A stretch of DNA of 18,627 nt. It comes from Porogramme epimiltina. Lineage: Eukaryota; Basidiomycota; Agaricomycetes; Polyporales; Polyporaceae. A model generated the notes under the pieces. That model did not search any database and was not told the origin of the DNA. It saw only the letters and a list, made by a program, of their open reading frames with translations. Each line of letters opens with the position of its first letter. Within the stretch, counting starts at the first letter, position 1. Shown piece after piece: positions 8,137 to 17,675 of this stretch. The stretch is from assembly GCA_900155495.1 (NCBI GenBank), contig FTLJ01001014.1:1-18627 (forward strand), written 5' to 3'. The position numbers and the translations under genes are program-made.

Positions 8137-9161
8137 CCCGTGACGAAAGATTTACATCCTCGACGACCTCGACGTCGTTGCCGTGAAAGTTCAAACGGAA
8201 CCTTCCCACTTCAACTTTGTCAATTTGGCTGTCTTCCCGCAGGCTGCGCACTTATATTCCCGGTTCCGCACTCTTCCATAGTCACCCACCCTCGGTTCGT
8301 CATCATTTCGCACTCACTGTTCATACAAATACTAATCTTATTCGAAAATAGCTGTCCATAATGTGTGGCTTACCCAGTCTCGCCTACTCTAGGCCGCACG
8401 CACTCTCGACGACTGAAGCACACTCAACCAAACTACAGAAACCCACCTACAGCCTTACTCTGTGCTGTGCTCGCCGTCCACCCGTGACGAAAGATTTACA
8501 TCGTCAACGACCTCGACGTCGTCTCCGTGAAAAGTTCAAACGGAACCTTGATGTCTTCACGCAGACTGCGCACTCATAATCTGCGCTCTTCCCCAGTCAC
8601 CCCCCCTCGGTTCGTCTTCATGCCACAGTCACCAGATACACGCATACTAATCCTAACCAAAACAGCTGTCCACGGCGTGCTGCTTTCCCAGCCACCGACA
8701 CGCTCTGCCCATCCACTCCGTCCGTTAGTACGTCCTGTTAACAATGAGTGAAGCACACTCACCAACCAGGATGCAGAAACCCACCTACAGCCTTACTCTG
8801 CGCTGTGCTCGCCGTCTGCGTCGATGCTACTCGCCTCGCAGACACGCGCTGTCTACGGCTTCACACTGACGTGAAAAGTTCAAACAGAACCTCGTTACTT
8901 CAATTTTGCTGTCCAAACACAGGACGCGCACTTATGACCCGCCGTATTTGCCGCGCAGCAACAACCAGCGGCAGGTGTCGACCACATCCAGGAACATTCC
9001 AACGCCCGTCTACCAATATCCCGAGTTCGTGGCGGCCAAAACATTGCCTCTCGACGTGCTGCGGTAGTCGCACCTGCGACCGTATTCTCGCCCGATGCAT
9101 ACGCAGCACACCCCGCACACCATCCATTCCCTCCTTCCGACCTCTTATCACATCAACCTAA
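8137..9161 (+). repeat. Tandem array of a ~345-bp unit, about three copies
   Basis: Markers recur at a period of 344-345 bases. CCCGTGACGAAAGATTTACATC is at 8137 and 8481. AGTTCAAACRGAACCT is near 8188, 8533 and 8878. AAACCCACCTACAGCCTTACTCTG is near 8438 and 8780. The copies differ by substitutions and short indels, including a deletion in copy 2 after the AGTTCAAAC block, so the array is not young. Copies 1 and 2 each carry CATACTAATC/AATACTAATC followed by AAAATAG or AAAACAG and CTGTCCA, which resembles a branch site and acceptor on the plus strand. On the minus strand copy 1 reads VGRFRLNFHGNDVEVVEDVN, but the frame is broken in copy 2. Confidence 0.85.
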
Positions 9162-9339
9162 TGCAAAACGAAGACTCGTCCCCCGCCCCGCGTAGTGTCA
9201 TCCACTCGTTGTCCCACCATCCAACCGTTCCTTTCCGCTCTTTTCACACTTCGCTCGCTCCATCGTCGTCCTCGGCACCCGCCCTCGTCCACCCTACACA
9301 CTCGCTCTTTCACACACGCAGCACACGCACCGGCGGGAG

Positions 9340-9490
9340 CGACTACAAACCGCCCTGTGCCGTCAGTACGTCCTCTCGTCATAACAAATACACTACACTC
9401 ACCAACCCGTCCCACAGACAATCGTACGAACAGCAACCTACCGCTCTCCACCGTGCTGTGCTCACCGTCTGCGTCGATGTTCCTCGCCTC
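9340..9490 (+). repeat. Partial, displaced copy of the ~345-bp unit
   Basis: The segment from TCAGTACGTCCT to GTGCTGTGCTCACCGTCTGCGTCGATG matches 8720-8835 of the array at reduced identity. It lies about 640 bases from that copy, so unrelated sequence separates it from the main array or an intervening unit has decayed. Confidence 0.65.
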
Positions 9491-9644
9491 GCTCCCACCC
9501 GCTGCCGCTCCATGCAGCCCCCCTCGCGCACCCGTCTCTTTATATACTCGCGTCCTTCAGGGTAGGTCCCTGACATTCTACGCGTCTCTTCCGCAATTGT
9601 TCTCAACCTGCCCTCGCCAGCAGCCGTCGACCGCCCCAGCCAAC

Positions 9645-9667
9645 CCGTCGTCAACGTACCGTGGCGC
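9645..9667 (+). repeat. 23-bp exact direct repeat, copy 1
   Basis: These 23 bases are identical to 10672-10694. A weaker third version (CGTACCGCGGCGCGA) occurs near 11134. Flanks do not align clearly beyond the core. Confidence 0.75.
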
Positions 9668-10319
9668 TTAATTCACGCGCGGCCGAGCGCTGATCGTTTT
9701 CGGGCAATCTCACCCGTCACCCCCGCCCCTTTTTGCCTCTTCGCCGACCGCCGCCGCAGCGACCGCCACGAAACTTCACACACTGTTGGAACGCACTCTG
9801 GCGCGCCACGAACATCGGTTTTTATGCACAGGGTACGTTGTCTGGCGCGGCGGTGCGCGCTTTTGGGTCAGCTGAGCACCAAATTTTCTCATTTCTGGCG
9901 GTGCTCGTCGCTTGCTGACGCCAAACTCTCCCAGAATATTCTATTGTATGTCCTTTATCATTCTCTGCCCCCGCGCGCCCTCGCGCCGGGGTGCAAAATG
10001 TTTTTAAGAACACGATTTCATGACAATTTCTGCGCGCGCGGCTGCAACTCATCACGCTCCGCCCCGCCCCGCTGCGCGACGTTTTCAAATCAATTGAAAT
10101 GAACAAAAGCACACTCCCGCGCCCGCGCGGTGCACGTCGGAATCGCCGTCGCGCGCCGGGGGGTGCCGCGCCCGCACCCCGGACATAAAACGGGCCACTG
10201 CGGTCGGTACCGCAGCTCCCTCCTATTAATTTTGCTATAAATATATGCTAATACACTCGTAAAGCCACCACACGCCTCGCGGTCCCTGAAAACGAACTTT
10301 TAAAATTCGGTCTAAAACG

Positions 10320-10515
10320 CTGATTTCATTGCATTTCGCAGCCGCGCCGCAGAAATCCCCGCATGCCGCCTCCAAAACCCGGTGCGGGCTCGCAAAAACT
10401 GGTGCACCAAGCATCATGGAGACCCTCCCTTCCCCTTCCATCGCCTGCACCGCGGTCCAAGACGTTTGAATTTCCCTTGAAGTCGCGTCGTTGTGTTTTC
10501 GACAACTAAGCGCCC
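10320..10515 (+). repeat. Diverged dispersed repeat, copy 1
   Basis: In order this copy has GATTTCATTGCA, then CAGAAA, then GCGTTTGAATTTCC-like GACGTTTGAATTTCC, then a GTCG-rich block, then GTTTTC and TAAGCGCCCG. The same words occur in the same order at 11175-11375. Identity between the words is low. Confidence 0.45.
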
Positions 10516-10671
10516 GTGGACGAGCCGGTACTGGTGAGGCTTTCTCTTCTCGAATGACAGCTCGGCGGTCGAGCTTTCCCTGAATCTCATCCTGTATTGC
10601 TTGCAGGGTCATTTCTCTACGCGACGCGCGCCGCGCGCGCTGTCCGATCATGGACGCGCGCCCTCAGGATG

Positions 10672-10694
10672 CCGTCGTCAACGTACCGTGGCGC
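10672..10694 (+). repeat. 23-bp exact direct repeat, copy 2
   Basis: Second copy of the 23-mer at 9645-9667, 1027 bases downstream. An exact match of this length is unlikely by chance in this window, even at high GC. Confidence 0.75.
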
Positions 10695-11174
10695 GTGCGA
10701 TCCGGACCCCTTCAACCGTCCCTAACCCGCTCTCTCGTCTCCCGCGCGCGGCCGCCCTCCGTTTCCGACCATCAATAACCTACCGCAGCACGCTTCACCC
10801 ACGGCGGCGTGCGATCGACGACGAGGGGGGCGAGGGCGCGAGAGTAGGGTGTGATCTCGCGGCGCCCGCCCCGCCCCCTCCCCTTTTTCGTCCCGCGCGC
10901 GTCGCGCGCCGAGTGCTGCGGCACAAAAACGAATCAAGAACAAAATAGAATGTCGACTAGCACCCGAGCGATGCGCGCGCCCCCGCGGAACCGCCGTCGT
11001 TGGGCGTATCCGCTCGGCGGTGTGCACGGCCAGGCCCGACAAAGAACGTGCCGAGGACGCCGCGGGGGCCTCCCCCGCCCCAAATTCATGTATGTATCGC
11101 ACTACTTTACACTGCACCTCTCCCCTCGCAGCGTACCGCGGCGCGAGGGGCACCCCAAAAATTCACTCTTCATC

Positions 11175-11375
11175 GCAGATTTCATTGCAATGTGGCGCAG
11201 GTCGGCAGAAAGTCGCGTCCAGCGCGCCGGGCGGGCCATGGGAGGCAAAACAAACACGTCCGCCGGGCTCCGACGTGCATGGGCTCCCGGCCTACATAGT
11301 TATTTCAGCGCCCCGGGAGGCGTTTGAATTTCCTCGTCGTCGTCGAGCCCGTTTTCAGGCGTTAGCGCCCGCCCG
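11175..11375 (+). repeat. Diverged dispersed repeat, copy 2
   Basis: Collinear with 10320-10515: GATTTCATTGCA, CAGAAA, GGCGTTTGAATTTCC, CGTCGTCGTCG, GTTTTC, TTAGCGCCCG. The two may be old copies of one element about 860 bases apart. Confidence 0.45.
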
Positions 11376-12381
11376 CGCGACGAACCCTACAAGCTCGTAC
11401 CGCGCTCGGGCGACGCGCACCCGTCTTGCAGTGTGCATAACATATTTTACAGACATTATAGGCGTATCGGGAGCGACAGAGAAGAACGCGCAGAGCCTGG
11501 CTTGCGGGCAAATGCTGCGGTCGGGCTCGTTCAGGGTTCTGGTTTGGGGTATTCGTTCTTAGATTAGTACCGTGTAGTAGCGTAGTTGTTCCAAATATCA
11601 TGCGTTACTCCTCGAGATGCCTGCTGCATGCGTGACGAACGCAGAGATTAGTGCTTGGGGAATGTGTTCAGACTTGGGGGCCGTCGACCACCACCTTCTC
11701 CTTGTGCACTTTGTGCAACCACTCCGGCTCTCCGTTTGCCACCCTTGTAAGAGACTTTCTGAGCCAGTCTCTACAGGCTGTTTGCTTTCCCTGACGGAGT
11801 GCGGACAAGCTATAGCTGTGTTCATGCACAAAGTTCATTCTCCATCCTAAAATGACGAATGCGTATCGAGTGTAAGCCCTGTTTTGTATTCATCCTAGGG
11901 CCTCAGCGTGTTGCAATCCTCCTCATGCCGTCAATCCTATGCCTCAATGCGCAAACATCGCATGGAGTATACTATCAGTAGACTAGTGTCTAGAGTAACA
12001 CCTGCAGACAGACACAACACACAGACTTCGTCCCCGCTCACCTCCTCGTCACGAACGAGACCAACTATATGATATAGATCTACCACACAAACTTGACGTC
12101 TTCATCATCTTGCAGATGCTCCACAATCGCTTCCCAAACACTTTCTTCGTTTGTCTCCTGGTGTCTTGCACGTCCTTCGTCGAGTTTCTCACACGCGCAG
12201 TTTCATTCTATTAAACTTTTGTATAGATCACTCGTAGCTATTTACTATCAAAGTGACGGGGGGAGAGGAGGACGGACAACCCGAAACCGTATGCGTATCC
12301 TGCGCGTGTTAAGACGGATTCACAGCAGCGTGAGCAGCCGCAAATTCCTCGCGGCCTTCGGGACAAATGAGCACACATGTG

Positions 12382-12486
12382 AACGCAAGAGTCCACTCAG
12401 TCTCGGATGCGGACATCCGCAGGTATGAGATGTTTGTGCGCACCTCGTACTTGCCGCGGTCATTCGGGAGCAACTTCAACTTCCTC
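12382..12486 (+). pseudogene. CDC48: CDC48 3'-end fragment 1
   Basis: Cdc48/p97 is the hexameric AAA ATPase that unfolds ubiquitinated proteins. This piece encodes, without a stop, [14 protein letters not shown] and then PRSFGSNFNF. The Cdc48 C-terminal tail reads [28 protein letters not shown], so it corresponds to the last helix and start of the disordered tail. Nothing of the ATPase domains is recognisable upstream. The fragment is followed about 340 bases later by an SF3B1 fragment on the opposite strand. Confidence 0.8.
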
Positions 12487-12824
12487 TCAGACATTCAACG
12501 TGCAGTCGACCCTCCTTCTCGGTCGCCTGACCAGCACGTGTAGTATGAGATACAGATCCTCCCGGTCGACGCTGTCCTAGTTCACAGCCCGACGCTCATC
12601 CGACAAACCGAGCTCTATGTCCAACGTGAGGTGGCTGAGGCCGCGCTGTGTTTGACCCACACTGCGGGGTGTAAAAAGTTAGCACTAGATCGTCACAAGT
12701 CCCGCTCGCATTACCGTACAGAGCTGCGTGACATAGTCGACATGAGAGAGCCGCCGCCGCCGCCGCGGACGGAGATCGACTCACACATCGAAGACCATCG
12801 TAGATCTGTTCTCCGGCTCCCTCG

Positions 12825-12860
12825 TTCACAAACGAGGATAATGGTGACCTCCTTGATGTA
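12825..12860 (-). pseudogene. SF3B1: SF3B1 fragment 1 (HEAT-repeat motif)
   Basis: The minus strand encodes YIKEVTIILVCE, matching the Y-TKEVTVILVREF motif of SF3B1 (yeast Hsh155, fission yeast Prp10), the HEAT-repeat subunit of U2 snRNP that contacts the branch site. The same block is better preserved in the two larger copies at 13575-14024 and 15955-16349. Flanking sequence on both sides has decayed beyond reading. Confidence 0.65.
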
Positions 12861-13063
12861 GCGCACAATGCACCAGAACGTGCGAAGATCAATGACGCAC
12901 TGCCAGAGCGAGATCTTCATCTCACGTCTGACGTTCTTCCTCTTAGCTTAGATGCTGCTCATACGATGCCACCCAATACGTACTCTGGGTCCATGAGGGG
13001 GACGGAAAACTAGGTCGCATCCGCTCATATCAGTTGCAGGGTAGGATTGTCTATCAAAATTGC

Positions 13064-13150
13064 TCAGCATCCGGCGCGATAGACACCCGCAGGTATGAGA
13101 TGTTCTCACGTACCTCAAACCTGCAGCAGCCGATCGGGAGAAACTTCGAG
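13064..13150 (+). pseudogene. CDC48: CDC48 3'-end fragment 2
   Basis: The translation SASGAIDTRRYEMF followed by NLQQPIGRNFE matches [27 protein letters not shown] of Cdc48. This copy keeps NLQQ, which fragment 1 has lost, so the fragments have diverged independently from a more complete source. Confidence 0.75.
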
Positions 13151-13317
13151 GGTCTAAAGAATATCGCTACGACTGAATTAGCAACAAGCGCAGTCCGCGT
13201 TACCACGTACCGTAGTAGTCAAGGTGCGGCGTGCACGCGAGTGAAACCTAGGAGAGCTCCATCTCTCGCTTCCGGTCCTCGTCGTATTGTGTGTGGAATT
13301 TGAGCAACGGACATACA

Positions 13318-13456
13318 TACTCATTGTCGGGACGGCGCAATACTTCCGCCCGCGCCATGAGCCCAGTGCGCAGTGGGGATTGCAATTACCACCTACAGTA
13401 AAAGATTAGCGTGTGCTTAGGCATGAGTACCATGGATACTCATTGTCGGGACGGCG
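13318..13456. repeat. Pair of identical 20-mers, unit 1
   Basis: The 20-mer TACTCATTGTCGGGACGGCG is at 13318-13337 and again at 13437-13456, 119 bases apart. The same 20-mer occurs twice more, at 15422 and 15548, in the second mosaic unit. On the minus strand the segment may come from the part of SF3B1 before its RNYRQVVETT block, because 15480-15510 reads LQVVITT after an acceptor-like TTGCAG, but this is uncertain. Confidence 0.9.
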
Positions 13457-13574
13457 TACCTAATCTTTCGGGCCACAGTGATACGGGTCGAACATGCCCT
13501 TCGGCAGAAGTGTTACGTAGTTTCCGCGCAGCTAAGACGGCGAGGTAACCCCGATCCCGGTGACTGCCTTGCAG

Positions 13575-14024
13575 ATATCTCCTCGTGCTCGGGTTCACGA
13601 CCGAGGATAATGGTGACCTCCTTGATGTGGTGGATCACACGTGCTCGGCACGTCGTTCTAGGCACGTTAGGAGTGTCTGCTCGAATGCACTTCCCAGACG
13701 ACTTCTACTCCACCCTTGTCTGACGATTCGAGTTGCACGTGAGATAACAATATGTTTGATTTGATAGAATACGTACTTTTCCCGAATTAGATGGCGTAGA
13801 CATCCAGCAGGGACGCGGACGGGGCCTGAGCAGCTCGAGCGCATCGCCAAAGGCCTCGATACCGCAGCAACCAATCAAGTCAAGAACCCTGCCGTGATCG
13901 CCTAGTATGCTACAGCGCTTACTGAGCCCGAACATCGCCGTCGAACGAGACTACGTAGGTGCGGAAGGAAGGAAAAGCCCATCGTGGTTGCCATTTGCTG
14001 AACGATACGGATGCCGGTGTGACT
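13575..14024 (-). pseudogene. SF3B1: SF3B1 fragment 2, unit 1
   Basis: Read on the complement, three blocks appear in the natural order of SF3B1. From 14024: [19 protein letters not shown] then LPHLRSLV, against [27 protein letters not shown]. From 13863: GIEAFGDALELLRP, against YGIESFDEVLKPLW. From 13635: HHIKEVTIILGRE, against YYTKEVTVILVREF. Frame changes separate the blocks, so it cannot encode the protein. A GTACGT donor-like site (plus-strand 13771-13776) follows the second block, at the same relative place as in the other copy, which argues for a genomic rather than cDNA origin. Confidence 0.85.
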
Positions 14025-14233
14025 GGCACAACGGGTTCAACGTTTCTGGATTTTGTCATGTCAGCAGGGCCGCAAGACGGGATCCATTGACCTTCCTACA
14101 TAGACACAGGGACCGTGTGCATCGCACGAGGCTTCTCGACAAAAGCGAGTGACAGCGGACAGCTCCCACTGGCCGTACATGACGAATATACATGTGTCGG
14201 ATGCACGAAGCCAGATTACCTGTCCCCTGAAAT

Positions 14234-14287
14234 CGCTCAGTCTCGGATGCGGACATCCGCAGGTATGAGATGTTCGTACCTGCCACA
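14234..14287 (+). pseudogene. CDC48: CDC48 3'-end fragment 3
   Basis: [14 protein letters not shown] is encoded without a change from the usual Cdc48 tail, then the sequence diverges (VPAT) and no LQQSR-FGS block follows. It lies about 210 bases beyond the SF3B1 fragment and on the opposite strand. The matching piece in the second unit is at 16659-16715. Confidence 0.8.
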
Positions 14288-14532
14288 TACATTTTGAGAT
14301 GATCTCGAGTTGCTTCTGATGTGCACTGGTCGTGCGCTAGCGGTAGTGCATGGGCAGAGTCAGGGTCGGGTGATTGCTAAAACATACCATATTGTTGGGG
14401 CGTGTCCATCGCGTACCTACAGGGTGAGAGAGACACACGCTAATTGCAGCTGCGTCCAGACTTCCGGGGGTCATCAGGTCGAGGCGCAGGGCTGTGTGCA
14501 GCCGCACTGAAATGACGTGTCGATCGGGTTGT

Positions 14533-14764
14533 GAGCAAGTGATCATCAATAAACTAAGAGCCTACCTACAGAGTAAGAACCAGTCAGCGACTGCGGAGGG
14601 CGTAAGTATGTACCCGGAGACCCAGCACGTAACGCACACCTTTGACGCATGGGCCACCCAGCCCCCGAGTCACTAACAGCGGACACGAACACCCGCAGGT
14701 ATGAGATGTTCATGCGGAGACTGCACCTGTCGCGGTCGTTCGGGAGCAACTTGAAATCGAACTC
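14533..14764 (+). pseudogene. CDC48: CDC48 3'-end fragment 4, longer copy
   Basis: The first part (14537-14640) reads VIINKLRAYLQSKN, comparable to the SIEADIRRARE-K helix of Cdc48, then AEGVSMYPETQH, comparable to the segment before HFEEAM. After a frame change the end reads ADTNTRRYEMF and LSRSFGSNL, the Cdc48 tail. The tail match is secure; the upstream match is weaker and rests partly on alignment with the sister copy at 17676-17900. Confidence 0.7.
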
Positions 14765-15421
14765 GAAGGGAAGCTGTAATCATAGGCTTGAACCGACGGT
14801 CTCCGTCCAAATGTGCTACCTATCCAGAAGCCGACACCGCTTAAATCTTCTACACCCCTCCCTGTGGACAGCAAGGCAACTGTCCACATCGTCATGGAGC
14901 TCCTCAACGCTGAGAATGTGCACTCTGGAAATATCAACATGCCGACTGCGATCCTCATTGCCCGGGACTTTCACAGTAGTCCGTAGGGCTCGAGGAGCAC
15001 CGTGTCCGTCAGCTGACGGACATGGGTTTCCCTCGCTCGCCGCGCCACCGAGCAGCGCCCTTGACCATGATAACTGGCTGGTGAGATGACTCACCGAGGT
15101 CGAGAAGAGCGCCGCGCGGTGTGCCCAAATTCAGCACGCGTGTCGCGTCCAAAAAGGTCCACTGTGCAGTTCTGGCTGAAAATTACATCTAATTCAGCAT
15201 GACAGAGATCATTGTATGCACTGGGGTCGTCACCTTGATGACGGAGAGTGCGCCGACCATGCGATCGCCCGGACACGACTGCCCGGCGCTGTACATAGTT
15301 CGGGGCATTCGCGAGCCCGATACAAATGTTCAGGCCCCTAGATCCTATCTGACCTGTTCAGAACACATTAGCAGGCAACGACGCGAGGGATAGAATTCGA
15401 ATAACGGATAAATATTAAACA
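14765..15421. other. Unassigned part of the mosaic unit
   Basis: No gene is recognised. A plus-strand frame near 14860-14975 reads VHIVMELLNAENV and looks protein-like but could not be assigned. A 20-bp perfect palindrome lies at 15003-15022. No counterpart of this stretch was found in unit 1, so it may be unit-specific or derived from a third source. Confidence 0.4.
15003..15022. repeat. Perfect 20-bp palindrome
   Basis: TGTCCGTCAGCTGACGGACA equals its own reverse complement, centred between 15012 and 15013. It is a possible binding site for a dimeric protein or a trace of a hairpin end. Confidence 0.85.
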
Positions 15422-15567
15422 TACTCATTGTCGGGACGGCGCGCGTACCGTCCGCCGTCCGCCGCTCCCCGAGCGTGATGCACAGCGGGGGTTGTGATCA
15501 CCACCTGCAACGAGTACCAGCATATCCTTACGTATGAATACCATGGATACTCATTGTCGGGACGGCG
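15422..15567. repeat. Pair of identical 20-mers, unit 2
   Basis: The same 20-mer as in unit 1 is at 15422-15441 and 15548-15567, 126 bases apart. The sequence between the pair also aligns with unit 1: GTGATGCACAGCGGGGGTTGTGATCACCACCT here, GCGCAGTGGGGATTGCAATTACCACCT there. Both second copies are preceded by ACCATGGA. The pair is therefore part of a unit repeated at about 2.1 kb. Confidence 0.9.
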
Positions 15568-15954
15568 CGGCCAACATTCCAGGTGAGAGCTAGACGAGCT
15601 GAATATGCCAGCTGGCAGGAAGGGCAGACGCGTGGCTGCGGGTGATTAGCGCCGCAGCCCAAATCTGGCTGCTCTCTGTCCGACTCCGGATCCGTCCTTG
15701 CGGTCTCTCCTCGGAAAACTACGAATAAAATCACTGAATTAATCCTAAGCGACTGCGGCGGGCCCGGTGTACCTGGGCTTTTCAAGCGTGCTGAAAATCG
15801 GAACTGCGGGGAGGGCGAGACGAGATTCGGGACAACCAGAACAGGACAGTATGGAGTCCCTGCCCGGGCCCCCTTGACACCTGATTTCCGTGTGACTACC
15901 AACGGAGTGAGTGAGACACCTAATGACCATGAGCTGAGGATTTACCTTACAGAT

Positions 15955-16349
15955 GCCCCCGTACACTCAAAATCGCGAATGAGGATAATGGTGACCTCCT
16001 TGATGTGGTAGGTCACCCCTCCTGAACGATCTAAGACGACTTCCACTCTGCTCTCATCTGACCGCGCTTCGGGTTACATGTGAGATCACGATGTATTTGG
16101 TAATACGGGACACGTACTCTTCCTTAAATTGATAGCCTGGGCATCCGATCGAGACGCGGACCGGGCCAGAGTAGAGCACATCGTCAAAGTACTCGTTACC
16201 GCAGCAGTCAGTTGAGCCGACCGCCTGGTCCAAGCCCTGTACGGCTCGTGTGGTGTACCGCTGCGTCGACTGAGGTCCCGCGGGTGGGTGAGGACGGCAG
16301 AGCGTATCATGTTCGCAATTTGCTGAACGATACGGATGCCGGTGTGACG
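15955..16349 (-). pseudogene. SF3B1: SF3B1 fragment 3, unit 2
   Basis: On the complement, [14 protein letters not shown] and AVLTHPRDL begin at 16349 and match [14 protein letters not shown] and AVLPHLRNL of SF3B1. The segment near 16200 (EYFDDVLYSGPVR) corresponds to ESFDDVL-PLW-G-R. From 16010 the strand reads YHIKEVTIILIRDFE, close to YTKEVTVILIREF. Frame changes and lost sequence lie between the blocks. A GTACGT donor-like site (plus-strand 16112-16117) sits where the sister copy has one. The fragment lies 2.3-2.4 kb after its counterpart at 13575-14024. Confidence 0.85.
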
Positions 16350-16658
16350 GGCTCGCGGCTCGAGGAAGGTCGACGCGTCTGGATGTGACAAGTAGTCGTA
16401 AGCAAAGTAAATTGAAGGAAGATTTGAGCAGGAGCAATACAGAGATCTGTGTGCCGTGTTTGGAACTATCAAGTTCAGGGGCCAAGCCATTCGTCCTGTC
16501 GTCATGTCAGCATCGCCGCGAGACCGTACATATTGATTCATGATTTTCCCACCTGGAAACACTTGCACGCGTTGCATAAGGCTTCATGATAAACGTAAAC
16601 GACGACGGAAGGCCCACACATGTCGGATCCATTGACTTGAACCATCTATCCTCGAAAT

Positions 16659-16715
16659 CGCTCAGTCCCGGATGCGGACATCCGCAGGTATGAGATGTTC
16701 ATACCTACCGCAGTC
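16659..16715 (+). pseudogene. CDC48: CDC48 3'-end fragment 5
   Basis: [14 protein letters not shown] matches the Cdc48 tail with one change (Ser to Pro); IPTAV then diverges as in fragment 3, with the same ATACCT/GTACCT continuation. This shared truncation shows that fragments 3 and 5 come from one duplication of an already broken copy. Confidence 0.8.
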
Positions 16716-16742
16716 GTCTAGGGATGATTCTATGCGGTTTCC

Positions 16743-16823
16743 GGTGTGCACTGGTGCTACAGTACCACACGTGTGGTCCCTGGGGGTTAGTGAACGAAGC
16801 CAGGGATGGTGTGCACCGGTGCT
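16743..16823 (+). repeat. 16-bp direct repeat pair
   Basis: GGTGTGCACTGGTGCT at 16743-16758 recurs as GGTGTGCACCGGTGCT at 16808-16823, one difference, 65 bases apart. Close by, near 16841-16856, GGTCGTGGAAG is duplicated in tandem. Confidence 0.7.
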
Positions 16824-17600
16824 GCGGAGCGGAGGGGTCGTGGAAGGGTCGTGGAAGACAGTGTCTGGGGGGAAGGAGAGGTGAGCGACGATCTCAGTAC
16901 AGAGGGGAAAGACAAGGAAACGGAAAATATGAAATAGGTAGGTATACGGTGGGGCCGGGGCGTACGCCGTAAACTAGCCACACGAGACAGGGAGCACAAA
17001 TGAGGAAACTAGGAGTTATGGTACAGTGTACGGAGTAGGTAGCGCTTATTGAGAACATCGTACAGTAACAAAAGGAAGCTGGAAGATACATAAAGGGAGC
17101 GAGGCTACGAAAACAAGACGAGACGGGAAAAGAGACACGATATCACCCAAGAAGTCAACACTCACAGAATGGTATCGTACACACGCGCGATAAACGGAGC
17201 CGTAAAAGCAGGCGGGGAAGGAGCGGCAGCGGAACGAGAGGGTACTACGCGTGTGGTCACTCTGGGTTAGTGGACGAAGTCCGGAATATCCTCTCGAGCT
17301 CACCGGTGAGCGTATCAGGGCCGTTGTTAACATGTAAACGCACAATATGGACGGTGATCTGCGCACAGATATTGTCAGTAACATGACATTGTTGCCGACC
17401 TAGCACTCACCCAGCGGACCAAAACGCCGTTCCCCACCCGAGCACCGTGCAGACGGGGTGGGAAAGCGGACTGTGTGCACTGATGTTCGGTCGGAACAGT
17501 CCTCCGACGAGCAACGGAGATGAGACGGACGTCGAAGACGAGTTGACGGGCATCAATGCCCGACGGTTGGCAGGGTTGGGATCCGGCTTCGTGCGCGACG
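16757..17600. mobile_element. ~0.8-kb segment present only in unit 2, possible insertion
   Basis: Unit 1 has about 90 bases between GTGCACTGGT (14320s) and CGCGTACCTACAGGG (14412s). Unit 2 has about 870 bases between the equivalent points. The extra DNA is purine-rich on the plus strand from about 16840 to 17240 and has no recognisable protein. GCTACAG at the left edge and GCTATAG near 17602 could be a decayed 7-bp target duplication. It carries an internal direct repeat of about 45 bases (16761-16806 and 17241-17285). No terminal inverted repeats were found, so a deletion from unit 1 is also possible. Confidence 0.35.
17241..17285 (+). repeat. 45-bp direct repeat of 16761-16806
   Basis: GTACTACGCGTGTGGT and GGGTTAGTGGACGAAG match GTACCACACGTGTGGT and GGGTTAGTGAACGAAG about 480 bases upstream. 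Both are followed by a GC-rich word containing CACCGGTG. Confidence 0.65.
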
Positions 17601-17675
17601 TGAGCTATAGAATACAGCCGCGTACCTGCGGGCAGGGTGAGAGAGAAGATGACATGGAGTATGGTCGTAAGCAAT

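Larger units (their letters stand above)
9491..12381. other. GC-rich intergenic DNA, no gene recognised
   Basis: Long frames here are the stop-poor frames expected of GC-rich DNA; none contains a known domain. TATA-like words are present (TTTATATAC near 9539; TATAAATATA near 10236) with no supported gene after them. A minus-strand reading near 11680-11720 (EPEWLHKVHKEKVVVDG) could be a remnant of the EPYRKMVMETIEKVV part of SF3B1, which would extend the mosaic to the left, but it is too short to call. Short repeats inside this stretch are listed separately. Confidence 0.4.

Noticed and set aside
10156..10182. GC-rich hairpin as a terminator
   Set aside because: The stem is short and bulged, intrinsic terminators do not apply to fungal polymerase II genes, and no gene ends there.
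11020..11562. A 180-codon plus-strand frame
   Set aside because: Low-complexity Ala/Arg/Pro translation without domain, overlapping two other equally long frames, as expected in GC-rich non-coding DNA.
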